Positions 40,730 through 50,097 are shown, counted from the first letter of the stretch. The stretch is DNA of 64,000 nucleotides from an uncultured Aquimarina sp. (GCA_947501475.1 CANMWA010000005.1:1-64000); one strand, 5' to 3'. Notes: generated by a model from the letters alone, not told the origin. Translations and numbers: made by a program.

Positions 40730-41635
40730 ATGAATTCGGGATTGATCAATAGAGTAAATAAGGTTATCGATCATATTGAGCAACATCTACCTGAAGAGCA
40801 TCAACTAGAAGAGCTTGCTCAGGTTGCAAATCTTTCAAAATTTCATTTTCATAGAACGTTTAAAATCATTACCAAAGAAACGCCGAATGAGTATATAATT
40901 CGAAAGCGTGTTGAAAAAATAGCTTCACAATTGATTTATGGTACCGATAAAACAATTTCAGATTTAAGTTTTGAATATGGTTTTGAAAACCTGTCTTCAT
41001 TTTCAAGAACATTTAAAAAATTTTATGGTTTCAGTGCTTCTCAGCTAAAAAGAAATGCAATTGATTCTTTAGCTAAATTAAATAATAGCAAGATTGGTAA
41101 AACATTAAATGTTTACGAAGACTACATTTGTAATGCTTCAGAAATAAAGAATTGGATGCATAAACATGCTGATATTAAGATACAATATTTACCTGAAATA
41201 AAATTGGCTTATGTGAGACATTGGGGGAGCCCATATACTATTCATGAAGCGTTTGATACTTTATTAAAAAGATTTGATTTTGATAGGAATTCAGAAGCAA
41301 GAGAAAAACATTTTGTAACATTATTTCATGATAATCCATCTTTGACTATTGATTATAAAATACAACAAAGCGCTGGTGTTGAAATAGATGAAATGCCGTT
41401 TAAAAATATAGATGAAGTATCTATGTTAAGCATTCCGTCTCAAAAATATGTTGTGGGCAAGTATGAATTATTAAGTCATGAATTTGAACTCGCCTGGAAT
41501 AGTTTAATAATATGGTTAAATGAAAGGAATATACAAGCTGCAAATGGATATCGGTTTGAAAAATTTTTGAATGATAGTATTGTAAACAAAGGGTCATCAA
41601 CTTATAAAGTAGAAATAGCAATACCTATTAAATGA
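40730..41635 (+). CDS. AraC family transcriptional regulator with GyrI-like effector-binding domain
   Basis: N-terminal AraC double HTH (LAQVANLSKFHFHRTFKIITKETPNEYIIRKRVEKIA); C-terminal GyrI-like region. Confidence 0.93.
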   Translation: MNSGLINRVNKVIDHIEQHLPEEHQLEELAQVANLSKFHFHRTFKIITKETPNEYIIRKRVEKIASQLIYGTDKTISDLSFEYGFENLSSFSRTFKKFYGFSASQLKRNAIDSLAKLNNSKIGKTLNVYEDYICNASEIKNWMHKHADIKIQYLPEIKLAYVRHWGSPYTIHEAFDTLLKRFDFDRNSEAREKHFVTLFHDNPSLTIDYKIQQSAGVEIDEMPFKNIDEVSMLSIPSQKYVVGKYELLSHEFELAWNSLIIWLNERNIQAANGYRFEKFLNDSIVNKGSSTYKVEIAIPIK

Positions 41636-41644
41636 TTTAATATT

Positions 41645-42085
41645 ATGGAAATCAACCAATCAATACAAATAGACTGTGAACCGCCAGAATTATGGTTATG
41701 GCTTACAGCGTTTGAAAGATTAAAGAAATGGAATAGTACATTAATTGAAGAGCAACATATTTCTTCAGGAGAAGTGAAAAATGGTTATGTAACCAAAGTA
41801 TTGATTAAAGAGGGAAAGAAAGATATTTGGTATGAAAATGAAATTCGGGATTACGAACCCAATAAACATCTTAGTATTATATTAAAAGGTGGGAATTTAG
41901 GAAAAAGTCCTATGGTTGTAGCCTATGATATAATAAAACAAAATGGTTTTGTAGAACTACATTATAAAAGTACATGGCAGCCTAAAGAATTCTTTTTAAG
42001 AATATTTAAACCCGTGATCAAAAAAGTAGCGACCAAGAATGCAAAAAATGTCCTTTCTGAATTAAAGAAACAAATAGAGCGCTAG
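41645..42085 (+). CDS. SRPBCC family protein
   Basis: MEINQSIQIDCEPPELWLWLTAFERLKKWNSTLIEE. Confidence 0.82.
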   Translation: MEINQSIQIDCEPPELWLWLTAFERLKKWNSTLIEEQHISSGEVKNGYVTKVLIKEGKKDIWYENEIRDYEPNKHLSIILKGGNLGKSPMVVAYDIIKQNGFVELHYKSTWQPKEFFLRIFKPVIKKVATKNAKNVLSELKKQIER

Positions 42086-42093
42086 AGGGATAT

Positions 42094-43845
42094 CTATTTT
42101 TTCTTCAACACCCGATATACAGGGTATCGCATATGTACTTTCTCATAATTATTAGATTGTTTATGTAGCCAATCTAGTTGTGCATACCAATTATTAGCAA
42201 AAAGAGTATCTTTTTTCTTTTTTTCAAATCTAATTCGTAGTTCTTCATTTTTATTTAGTAATTCTTTGGCTTTGTCTTCCCAAACATAAGGCGAGAACCC
42301 TTCTTTTTGTTGTAAAATAGTATCAAAAAAATTCCAGTTAAAAAATGAATCAGGAGCCTCAGGTTCCAGAGTTTCTATGAGGTATCGAACCCCTTTTTGA
42401 TCCGTAGAGATGATAATATCTCCTTTTTTGAAAGATATATCCTTATTACTCTTCTTTATAGTAGTCTTATAATGCAAATAATGCCCCTCATAGGGTGTTT
42501 TTCGACTCTTATAGTCGTTAATATGATACACTTGAACAGGTATAGTAGTGTCTTTTTCTAAGGTTTTGAATTGAATTTGATTTAATTTCAATAATTCAAT
42601 AACATTCCACCATCCTTTGGGAATGATATATGCTTTTGGAATAGTTATATCTGTAACCGAAGTAAAATAATTTTGATATTCAACTTCTTTAGAATAAGGT
42701 TTACTTTGATCGTATTTTAACCGTTTTGCTCCGGTAATTTTACTATCAATAAATTCTCCTTCATATCCTTTAAAATTAAATTTGGTCACCTTAGTGGTGT
42801 CTACTTCCCAATGTACAGAATATGTTTCTTGTTTAGAAGTGTTCAAAAATGATTTCTCACGTAGTGCTTTGATTTTTTTACCATCTTTTTCGGTAATTTC
42901 AATCATAGATCTCATCAATTCATACGTTCCTTCAACTCTTTGCTTGTATGGTTTTAGCATATGCGTTTCTACCATCATGCCTAAGGTGTTCCATAGTGTA
43001 GTATAACCTGTGGAGTATCTAGGTGAGTCCATAAATTGAGTCCAACCTTTGTCAGGAGTTGTTCCCCATACATTCACATATGGAGTAATATCCCATTTTT
43101 TTGAAGTAAGCAAAGCTTCTAGTTGAGGATGCATTTCTTTGTGTAAATAATTACCTAATTCGCCTCCTAGTTTATTATGTTGGGTAAATAGGTGTGTCAA
43201 GGTGTATTGATAATCTGCGCCATTACTTACATGGTTATCTATAAAAACATCAGGTTTCACTACATGAAATACCTTCGCAAATGCACTAGCATTTTTGGTG
43301 TCATTCTTAATAAAATCGCGATTCAGATCATAATTGCGAGCATTTCCTCTAAAACCATATTCTTTTGGACCATTTTGATTGGTTCTGGTACCAGAATTAC
43401 GATTTAATGCACCACCAATATTGTAAACAGGAATTGTTGCCAAAGCTGTATTTTTTGGTGCTTCAATTTTACCTTCAACAATATCTCTAAATAATAACAT
43501 AGTTGCATCGATGCCATCACTTTCTCCGGGGTGAATACCATTATTGATCAATAAAACCCGTTTGCTTTGTCTGATTTTTTCAAAATCAAACTCTTGATCA
43601 GGGTTCAGGGTTATTATATGCAAAGGGTTGCCACTATCGGTCATTCCGATTTCCTGAATATTGATTTGGGGATATGATACTGCAAGATTTTTATAATACG
43701 TAATAACTTCTGGATATGTTGAGGTTTGGTTCCCATTACTTTTTTCAAAAGTTGTTGTGAAATCAAAATTAGAAGCATGTTTTTTTTCAGAAGTATTGCA
43801 AGAAACAATACATAGTAAGCTAAGGATGAGAGTAATTTTTTGCAT
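42094..43845 (-). CDS. M14 family zinc carboxypeptidase, predicted lipoprotein
   Basis: INNGIHPGESDGIDATMLLFRDI; GFRGNARNYDLNRDFIK; DNHVSNGADYQY; lipobox LCIVSC with start at 43845. Confidence 0.88.
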   Translation of the reverse strand: MQKITLILSLLCIVSCNTSEKKHASNFDFTTTFEKSNGNQTSTYPEVITYYKNLAVSYPQINIQEIGMTDSGNPLHIITLNPDQEFDFEKIRQSKRVLLINNGIHPGESDGIDATMLLFRDIVEGKIEAPKNTALATIPVYNIGGALNRNSGTRTNQNGPKEYGFRGNARNYDLNRDFIKNDTKNASAFAKVFHVVKPDVFIDNHVSNGADYQYTLTHLFTQHNKLGGELGNYLHKEMHPQLEALLTSKKWDITPYVNVWGTTPDKGWTQFMDSPRYSTGYTTLWNTLGMMVETHMLKPYKQRVEGTYELMRSMIEITEKDGKKIKALREKSFLNTSKQETYSVHWEVDTTKVTKFNFKGYEGEFIDSKITGAKRLKYDQSKPYSKEVEYQNYFTSVTDITIPKAYIIPKGWWNVIELLKLNQIQFKTLEKDTTIPVQVYHINDYKSRKTPYEGHYLHYKTTIKKSNKDISFKKGDIIISTDQKGVRYLIETLEPEAPDSFFNWNFFDTILQQKEGFSPYVWEDKAKELLNKNEELRIRFEKKKKDTLFANNWYAQLDWLHKQSNNYEKVHMRYPVYRVLKKK

Positions 43846-43945
43846 GTGTGATGTTATGAAGGCTAAATATAGTAAGATTCTAAATTTAGAGATCCACATA
43901 TAACGTTTTAGTTTATGGTATACTCTATATAGGTAGCTATTTTAC

Positions 43946-43975
43946 TTGTCTTACTACAAAATAAACGTATTTTTG
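43946..43975 (+). promoter_or_regulatory. Bacteroidota-type promoter for the SulP transporter gene
   Basis: TTG (43946-43948), 19-bp spacer, TATTTTTG (43968-43975). Confidence 0.6.
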
Positions 43976-43996
43976 CACCCTCAAAATACCACAACT

Positions 43997-45595
43997 ATGA
44001 CAGAGTTTGTAAGAAAAAGAGTGGCAAATGCCAAAAATGATATTTTATCAGGGTTAACAGTAGCGTTAGCTTTGGTGCCAGAAGCAGTTGCTTTTGCGTT
44101 TGTTGCTGGTGTAGATCCTTTGGTAGGATTATATGCTGCTTTTATGATAGGGTTAATTACTTCTATTTTTGGAGGTCGCCCGGGGATGATATCTGGAGCA
44201 ACCGGAGCATTAGCAGTAGTAATGGTGAGCTTAGTTGCCGAAGGAAATGCAATGGGAGCCCCTGATGAAGAGCTAGGACTATATTATCTTTTTGTTACCG
44301 TTATCCTTATGGGGATTATACAAATGCTTGCAGGTGTATTTAAGCTAGGTAAGTTTGTTCGTTTGATCCCGCACCCTGTAATGATGGGGTTTGTAAACGG
44401 GTTAGCAATTGTGATTTTTCTTTCTCAATTAGGAATGTTTAAAGAATTTGAGAATGGAGAAAAAGTATGGATGCAAGGAACAGGGTTGTGGTTGACACTT
44501 GGATTGGTGTTACTAACTATGGCTATCATGTGGGGGTTACCTAAAATAAAGGCAACAGCTAAACTACCAGAGGCATTGATTGGTATTGCAGTTGTCTCGG
44601 CAATTGTGATTCTGGGAAAATTAGACGTAGCTACTGTAGGTAGTTTTATTAGAGATGGTGGAGGAGAAGGTCTTAAAGGAGGATTACCACAGTTTCAGTT
44701 TGATATATTTAATAAAGTACCGATGAACTGGGAAACATTCTATTTCATAGCTCCTTATGCCTTAATTCTGGCAGCTATCGGATTGATAGAATCATTGATG
44801 ACATTAAATCTTATTGATGAACTTACCGAAACACGAGGAAATTCGAACAGAGAATGTTTAGCTCAAGGTGGGGCTAACATTGTTACTGGTCTTTTTGGCG
44901 GAATGGGTGGTTGTGCCATGATTGGGCAGTCTATCATTAATATCAAAGGAGGTGGCCGTACAAGATTGTCAGGTATAGTAGCTGCTGTAACATTGTTGTT
45001 ATTTATTTTATTTGCTTCAGGATTAATAGAGCAAGTACCAATTGCAGCATTAGTAGGAGTAATGTTTATGGTAGTGATCGGTACTTTTGCATGGTCAAGT
45101 TTTAGAATTTTAAACAAAATACCACTTACCGATGCAATTGTATTAATAGCAGTATCGTTATTAACAGTATTCTTTGATTTAGCAGTAGCAGTAATAGCAG
45201 GGGTAATCATGTCTGCATTGGCGTTTGCATGGGAAAATGCTAAAAAGATTCGTGCAAGAAAACATACAAAAGAAGATGGTACCAAAGTATATGAAATTTG
45301 GGGCCCTCTTTTCTTCGGAAGTATACAAGCATTTAATAATAAGTTTGATGTAGCAAATGATCCAGAAAATGTAGAGATTGATTTTATCGAATCTCGAGTT
45401 AGTGATCATTCTGCACTAGAAGCTATTTTTAACTTAGTTGGTAAATATGAAGAAGCTGGAAAAAAAGTTAGAATCAAGCATCTTAGTGAAGAGTGTCAAG
45501 CATTAATGATTAAAGCTTCACCAAAACTAGCTAACGTAATAGAACATGATGTAGATGATCCTAGATATCATGTTATGGCGAAAGCAATGAAGTAA
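43997..45595 (+). CDS. SulP family inorganic anion transporter with STAS domain
   Basis: DILSGLTVALALVPEAVAFAFVAGVDPLVGLYAAF; GATGALAVVM; C-terminal STAS-like region. Confidence 0.94.
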   Translation: MTEFVRKRVANAKNDILSGLTVALALVPEAVAFAFVAGVDPLVGLYAAFMIGLITSIFGGRPGMISGATGALAVVMVSLVAEGNAMGAPDEELGLYYLFVTVILMGIIQMLAGVFKLGKFVRLIPHPVMMGFVNGLAIVIFLSQLGMFKEFENGEKVWMQGTGLWLTLGLVLLTMAIMWGLPKIKATAKLPEALIGIAVVSAIVILGKLDVATVGSFIRDGGGEGLKGGLPQFQFDIFNKVPMNWETFYFIAPYALILAAIGLIESLMTLNLIDELTETRGNSNRECLAQGGANIVTGLFGGMGGCAMIGQSIINIKGGGRTRLSGIVAAVTLLLFILFASGLIEQVPIAALVGVMFMVVIGTFAWSSFRILNKIPLTDAIVLIAVSLLTVFFDLAVAVIAGVIMSALAFAWENAKKIRARKHTKEDGTKVYEIWGPLFFGSIQAFNNKFDVANDPENVEIDFIESRVSDHSALEAIFNLVGKYEEAGKKVRIKHLSEECQALMIKASPKLANVIEHDVDDPRYHVMAKAMK

Positions 45596-45637
45596 AATAA
45601 AACGTATATTTCGATTATAAATCGAACTGTATAATAA

Positions 45638-46378
45638 ATGGATATTCCTTTTGAGCCTATTGTTTTTGGTGTTAAAGTGAATATCCATTTGGTTTTAGAG
45701 TATGCTGCATTTTTTATCGGGTTTAGATATTATGTATATCTCAAAAAAAATACTCAAGACCTAATATCTTCTAACAACCGATTATCTATCATTATTGGAG
45801 CTGTATTCGGAGCATTTTTAGGTTCTCGAATCTTTGGTTTTTTAGAAAACCCAGTCTTTTCTTTTAGCCCAGAATATATAGTTCAATTGCTAAGTGCTAA
45901 AACAATTATGGGAGGCCTCTTTGGTGGTTTACTTGGTGTCGAGCTTGCTAAGAAGATGATTAATGAAAAAAACTCTTCGGGAGATTTGTTTACGTTTCCG
46001 ATCATTTTAGGGATTATTGTGGGTAGAATAGGTTGCTTTTTAGCTGGGATTAATGAATTTACCTACGGAAAAGAAACTACTTCTTTTTTAGGAATGGATT
46101 TAGGCGATGGTCTGCTAAGGTACCCAATAGCGTTATTTGAAGTTGTTTTTCTAATTTTGTTATGGGTTTTTTTGAAAAACTTTCAGAGCAAGTATACCTA
46201 CAGAAATGGATTACTATTTCAATATTTTATGATCTCGTATTTTTCATTTCGATTTTTCATTGAGTTTTTGAAACCTAATGTTTTTTTAACCTTAGGCCTA
46301 AGCAGTATTCAGTATTTGTGTATCTTATGCTTGATTTATTATCATAGAACCATTCGAAAACTCTTTTATGCCCACTAG
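45638..46378 (+). CDS. Divergent Lgt-like (prolipoprotein diacylglyceryl transferase family) membrane protein
   Basis: IMGGLFGGLLGVELAKK, IVGRIGCFLAGINEFTYGK, RYPIALFEVVFLI and FRFFIEFLKP align by eye with Lgt motifs but with substitutions. Confidence 0.82.
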   Translation: MDIPFEPIVFGVKVNIHLVLEYAAFFIGFRYYVYLKKNTQDLISSNNRLSIIIGAVFGAFLGSRIFGFLENPVFSFSPEYIVQLLSAKTIMGGLFGGLLGVELAKKMINEKNSSGDLFTFPIILGIIVGRIGCFLAGINEFTYGKETTSFLGMDLGDGLLRYPIALFEVVFLILLWVFLKNFQSKYTYRNGLLFQYFMISYFSFRFFIEFLKPNVFLTLGLSSIQYLCILCLIYYHRTIRKLFYAH

Positions 46379-47762
46379 AAAATACACGTATTACGATTTT
46401 ACATTAAGTTTATGTCCAACATGCCTTAAGAGGATTGATGCTAAAATTGTTTTTGAAGATGATAAGGTTTTTATGCTAAAACGTTGCCCTGAGCATGGTA
46501 GATCAAAAGTATTGATTGCAGATGATATAGAATACTATAAAAATATCAGGAACTATAATAAACCTTCAGAATTTCCGTATAAATTTAATACAGCTACCGA
46601 TTATGGTTGTCCTTATGATTGTGGGTTATGCCCTGATCATGAACAGCATTCTTGTTTATCGATCATCGAGGTAACAGATCGATGTAATCTCACTTGTCCT
46701 ACATGCTACGCTTCTTCGTCTCCGCACTACGGGAGACATCGTTCTCTCGACGAAATAAAAAAAATGTTGGATACTATTGTCGAAAATGAAAAAGAACCCG
46801 ATGTAGTCCAGATAAGTGGAGGTGAACCAACAATACATCCACAGTTTTTTGAAATTTTAGATTATGCGAAAGAACTACCAATTCGGCACCTTATGGTGAA
46901 TACTAACGGAGTTCGCATTGCTAAGGATGTTAAATTTGCTGAACAATTGGCGAGTTATATGCCTGATTTTGAAATTTACTTACAATTTGATTCTCTAAAA
47001 GCTGAAGTTTTAGAAAAACTACGCGGCGAAGACCTTACCAAGATTAGAAAACAAGCGATAAACCATCTTAATCAATTTAATTTATCTACAACCTTGGTGG
47101 TTACCCTAGAAAAAGGGTTGAATGATGATGAGATAGGAGATGTTATCGAATTTGCGACAAAGCAAAAATGTATACGTGGAGTAACTTTTCAGCCGACTCA
47201 GATTGCAGGTCGATTAGAAGATTTTGATACACAAACTAATAGAATTACTTTAACAGAAGTACGAAGAAAGATACTAGAGCAGTTTCCAGTCTTTGAGTCA
47301 GATGATTTAATTCCTGTTCCTTGTAATCCAGATGCATTGGTCATGGGATATGCTCTTAAAAGTGAAGATGGTATTTTGCCATTAACACGATATATTAATC
47401 CGGCCGACTTATTAGATAATGGAAAAAATACAATCGTATATGAGCAGGATGAGCAATTGCATGGCAAAGTGTTAGAATTGTTTAGTACAGGAAATTCTGT
47501 AGCAACAGCTTCAGAAAACTTAAAATCTATTATGTGTTGCTTGCCAGAAATAGATGCTCCCGATTTAGGGTATGACAATTTGTTTAGGATTATCATTATG
47601 CAATTTATTGACGCCTATAATTTTGATGTGCGTGCTATTAAAAAATCTTGTGTTCATATTGTAAATAAGGACTACAAGATTATTCCATTCGAAACCATGA
47701 ACTTGTTTTATAGAGATGATAAACAAGAGTATTTAGAACAATTAAGAAAGGAAATAATATGA
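46368..47762 (+). CDS. Radical SAM protein resembling the COG1964 / MJ0619 (Tes-like) family, with N-terminal CxxC zinc-finger-like region
   Basis: CPTCLKRIDAKIVFEDDKVFMLKRCPEHG; GCPYDCGLCPDHEQHSC; CNLTCPTCYA (CxxxCxxC); C-terminal SCVHIVNKDYKIIPFETMNLFYRD. Confidence 0.88.
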   Translation: MPTRKYTYYDFTLSLCPTCLKRIDAKIVFEDDKVFMLKRCPEHGRSKVLIADDIEYYKNIRNYNKPSEFPYKFNTATDYGCPYDCGLCPDHEQHSCLSIIEVTDRCNLTCPTCYASSSPHYGRHRSLDEIKKMLDTIVENEKEPDVVQISGGEPTIHPQFFEILDYAKELPIRHLMVNTNGVRIAKDVKFAEQLASYMPDFEIYLQFDSLKAEVLEKLRGEDLTKIRKQAINHLNQFNLSTTLVVTLEKGLNDDEIGDVIEFATKQKCIRGVTFQPTQIAGRLEDFDTQTNRITLTEVRRKILEQFPVFESDDLIPVPCNPDALVMGYALKSEDGILPLTRYINPADLLDNGKNTIVYEQDEQLHGKVLELFSTGNSVATASENLKSIMCCLPEIDAPDLGYDNLFRIIIMQFIDAYNFDVRAIKKSCVHIVNKDYKIIPFETMNLFYRDDKQEYLEQLRKEII

Positions 47763-47971
47763 TTATAAGTTCAATTTTTTTAGAAGGCGGAAATTATGAT
47801 GCAATAATTTATCTTATTCTTTTAATTCTGTTAGGGCCTCCAATATTCCTTGCTCTTATAGGGTTAATCTTATTTAAAACACAAAACAGAAAAGCCGGAA
47901 AAATATTCTTTATTCTTGCCGGGATATACCTTGTTGTGGGATTAGGTATTTGCAGTGCTTTGATGGTTTGA
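47759..47971 (+). CDS. Small membrane protein translationally coupled to the radical SAM gene
   Basis: ATGA overlap (47759-47762); hydrophobic segments LILLILLGPPIFLALIGLILF and IFFILAGIYLVVGLGICSALMV. Confidence 0.72.
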   Translation: MIISSIFLEGGNYDAIIYLILLILLGPPIFLALIGLILFKTQNRKAGKIFFILAGIYLVVGLGICSALMV

Positions 47972-47992
47972 TTTTAAAGAAAAATAAATAAT

Positions 47993-48814
47993 TCAAATCT
48001 TCTCTATAAGATACATGGTTTCATTTAGAATTTCATTTTTAGTATTGATCTTATTATTTGGGGCATAGATTTTTGATAACTCGAATTCGTCTGTGTTTTC
48101 TTGAATAACATATCCATCTATACTTTCAAAATAGGAGTGAGGTATAGTTTGATGAGAAAACGAATCATTAGTGTCATTGTTGCTGTCAAAATAATTTAGT
48201 AAACGTTCGTATACCTTGGTCTTTTCAATTTCAGGAAGATATGTAACAGCACCTACAACATCGCCAGGATTTTGTATTCCTTTAAAAACCTGAAACAGCT
48301 TATTAGTCGTTTTTCGATCTAAAAAAAAGAAAACACCTTCAATTAGAATAAATGTAGGCTCTTTTTTGATCATAGGCCGAAGAGTTTCTACAATTTCTTC
48401 TGCTGTATTTTTATTAAAATCAATAGCAGTATATTGAATGTCTCGTTGTGGTAGTTTTCCTTCTTTAGTCCAATGATCTATTTTCTCTTTTTTGTAATCA
48501 ATGATATCTTTTTTGTCAATTTCTATGGTAGAAACTTTGTCATCAAAGGAAAACTGATACATACTAAAACCTGACCCAAAATTAATAAGAGTGCCACCAT
48601 TGTTTTTATCAAAAAAGGAATTCATTTTTTCATAAAAGAAACGATTTCTTAAACTATGTAACATCGCTTCATGATTAGAAACTCGTTTTAAAATATCTGG
48701 GATCAAGGCATCGGTACCTGGGTTATTCCATAATTTGGCATAAGTATCTTTACTTACGTCTTCGTGATACGATCTATAGGTAGATACAACAAAAGCAGTT
48801 TCGTGGATTTGCAT
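47993..48814 (-). CDS. Leucine carboxyl methyltransferase-like (LCM/PPM) SAM methyltransferase
   Basis: GGTLINFGSGFSMYQFSFDDKVSTIEIDKKDII; PTFILIEGVFFFLDRKTTNKLF. Confidence 0.7.
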   Translation of the reverse strand: MQIHETAFVVSTYRSYHEDVSKDTYAKLWNNPGTDALIPDILKRVSNHEAMLHSLRNRFFYEKMNSFFDKNNGGTLINFGSGFSMYQFSFDDKVSTIEIDKKDIIDYKKEKIDHWTKEGKLPQRDIQYTAIDFNKNTAEEIVETLRPMIKKEPTFILIEGVFFFLDRKTTNKLFQVFKGIQNPGDVVGAVTYLPEIEKTKVYERLLNYFDSNNDTNDSFSHQTIPHSYFESIDGYVIQENTDEFELSKIYAPNNKINTKNEILNETMYLIEKI

Positions 48815-48915
48815 AGATTAAATTTTATGATGTATAAAATTACTTCTAAACCTTTTAAAACTATAAGTCAATTAGATAAACTTTAACTTTTGAGAGTATG
48901 ATTAGAATAAAAAAT

Positions 48916-48963
48916 AGATCTCACAAGTTGGTTACTGATCTTGTTAAAAAACCTGTGAGATCT
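48916..48963 (-). terminator. Probable terminator hairpin (long loop) downstream of 48987-49445
   Basis: AGATCTCACA...TGTGAGATCT, 10-bp stem, T-run on both strands. Confidence 0.6.
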
Positions 48964-48986
48964 TTTTATAGCCCAAATCACTTATA

Positions 48987-49445
48987 TTAATTAACACCTA
49001 TAAAGATATCTACCTCTGCATTTACAGGATCTACGGCTCTTTGATCATACACTTCAAAATCTGTAAGATAAGTTCTGTTTAATTCGCTTCTCCAGATTTT
49101 TGCCCAAGCATTAGGAATCGCATCTTTGGTTACATCTCCTTTTGCTGTAAATTTAGAATAGCTTCCATCTTTTATAGTAGTACTAATCATACCTTCAGGA
49201 ATAGAATCCAGATTACTTACTTTACAGCCTACAATTGCTGTATAATAACCAGAGGCACCGTTTTCGTATTCTGTGTAAATACCATAAATTGTTTCATCTA
49301 ATTTATTTGGAATTTTATGTATCGTTCCTTCATTAATAAAAGTATTCCATAGATTATGAATGTCTTTTGTAATGTGTTGATCTTCATTTCTTGTACGTAC
49401 TGAAATTCCGATAACATGAAAAGAATTAAATTTTGTTGTTGCCAT
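48987..49445 (-). CDS. GyrI-like / effector-binding domain protein
   Basis: FHVIGISVRTRN...LWNTFINEGTIHKIPNKLDETIYGIYTEYENGASGYYTAIVGCKV...AWAKIWRSELNRTYLTDFEVYDQRAVDPVNAEVDIFIGV. Confidence 0.88.
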   Translation of the reverse strand: MATTKFNSFHVIGISVRTRNEDQHITKDIHNLWNTFINEGTIHKIPNKLDETIYGIYTEYENGASGYYTAIVGCKVSNLDSIPEGMISTTIKDGSYSKFTAKGDVTKDAIPNAWAKIWRSELNRTYLTDFEVYDQRAVDPVNAEVDIFIGVN

Positions 49446-49560
49446 ATTTTTTTGGTTTTTAAAATGATTACTACATCAAAAATAAAATGAGGTTGTGACA
49501 AAGGTGTGTCAGGAGTATTTTATGAAAGTGCTTTTTCTTGGCCGAAGATTTATTTATTAT

Positions 49561-49665
49561 AGCTGATGTTTTCGACAAGGCAGCTAATGATTTCTACGCT
49601 ATAGCTAATGTTTTCGACAAGGCAGCTAGTGATTTCTACACTGTCGCTGATGTTTTCGACAAAAT
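49561..49665. repeat. Five contiguous 21-bp units in ABABA order (42-bp higher-order period), intergenic
   Basis: A = AGCTRATGTTTTCGACAAGGC, B = AGCTARTGATTTCTACRCTRT; A and B share AGCTAATGnTTTCnAC. Confidence 0.92.
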
Positions 49666-49695
49666 TAAATGAATCCCAACTTCTTGTAATTTGAG

Positions 49696-50097
49696 TTACT
49701 TGTCTTTGATTTCAATCAAATCCCATGTATTACCATAAAGATCTTCAAAAACAACAACGGTTCCATAAATTTCTTCTCTGGGTTTTTCAAGAAAAGAAAC
49801 CCCTTTGGATTTCATGTCGTTATAATCTTTCCAAAAATCATCGGTATGTAGAAATAGAAATACGCGCCCTCCGGTTTGATTACCTATTGCTTGTTTTTGT
49901 TGAGGAGTTGTGGCTTGAGCCAAAAGGATGTTTGTTTCGGCGCTTTTTGAAGGAGCAATAAGTACCCAGCGTTTGGTGTCGTCTAGTTTGGTGTCTTCAA
50001 TAAGTCTAAAATTGAGCTTTTCAACATAAAACTGAATGGCTTCATCATAGTCTTTTACAACCAGTGAGATGGCTCCGATTTTTCGATTCATTTTCAA
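49696..50097 (-). CDS. VOC family (glyoxalase-like) protein
   Basis: IGAISLVVKDYDEAIQFYVEKLNFRLIEDTKL...GTVVVFEDLYGNTWDLIE. Confidence 0.93.
   Translation of the reverse strand: MKMNRKIGAISLVVKDYDEAIQFYVEKLNFRLIEDTKLDDTKRWVLIAPSKSAETNILLAQATTPQQKQAIGNQTGGRVFLFLHTDDFWKDYNDMKSKGVSFLEKPREEIYGTVVVFEDLYGNTWDLIEIKDK

Noticed and set aside
47993-48814. LCM-like methyltransferase considered as part of the Lgt-like/radical SAM cassette
   Set aside because: It is on the opposite strand and convergent with the cassette; physical proximity alone is weak evidence.
49561-49665. Tandem repeat considered as a CRISPR array
   Set aside because: Units are contiguous 21-mers with no variable spacers and no cas genes in the window.
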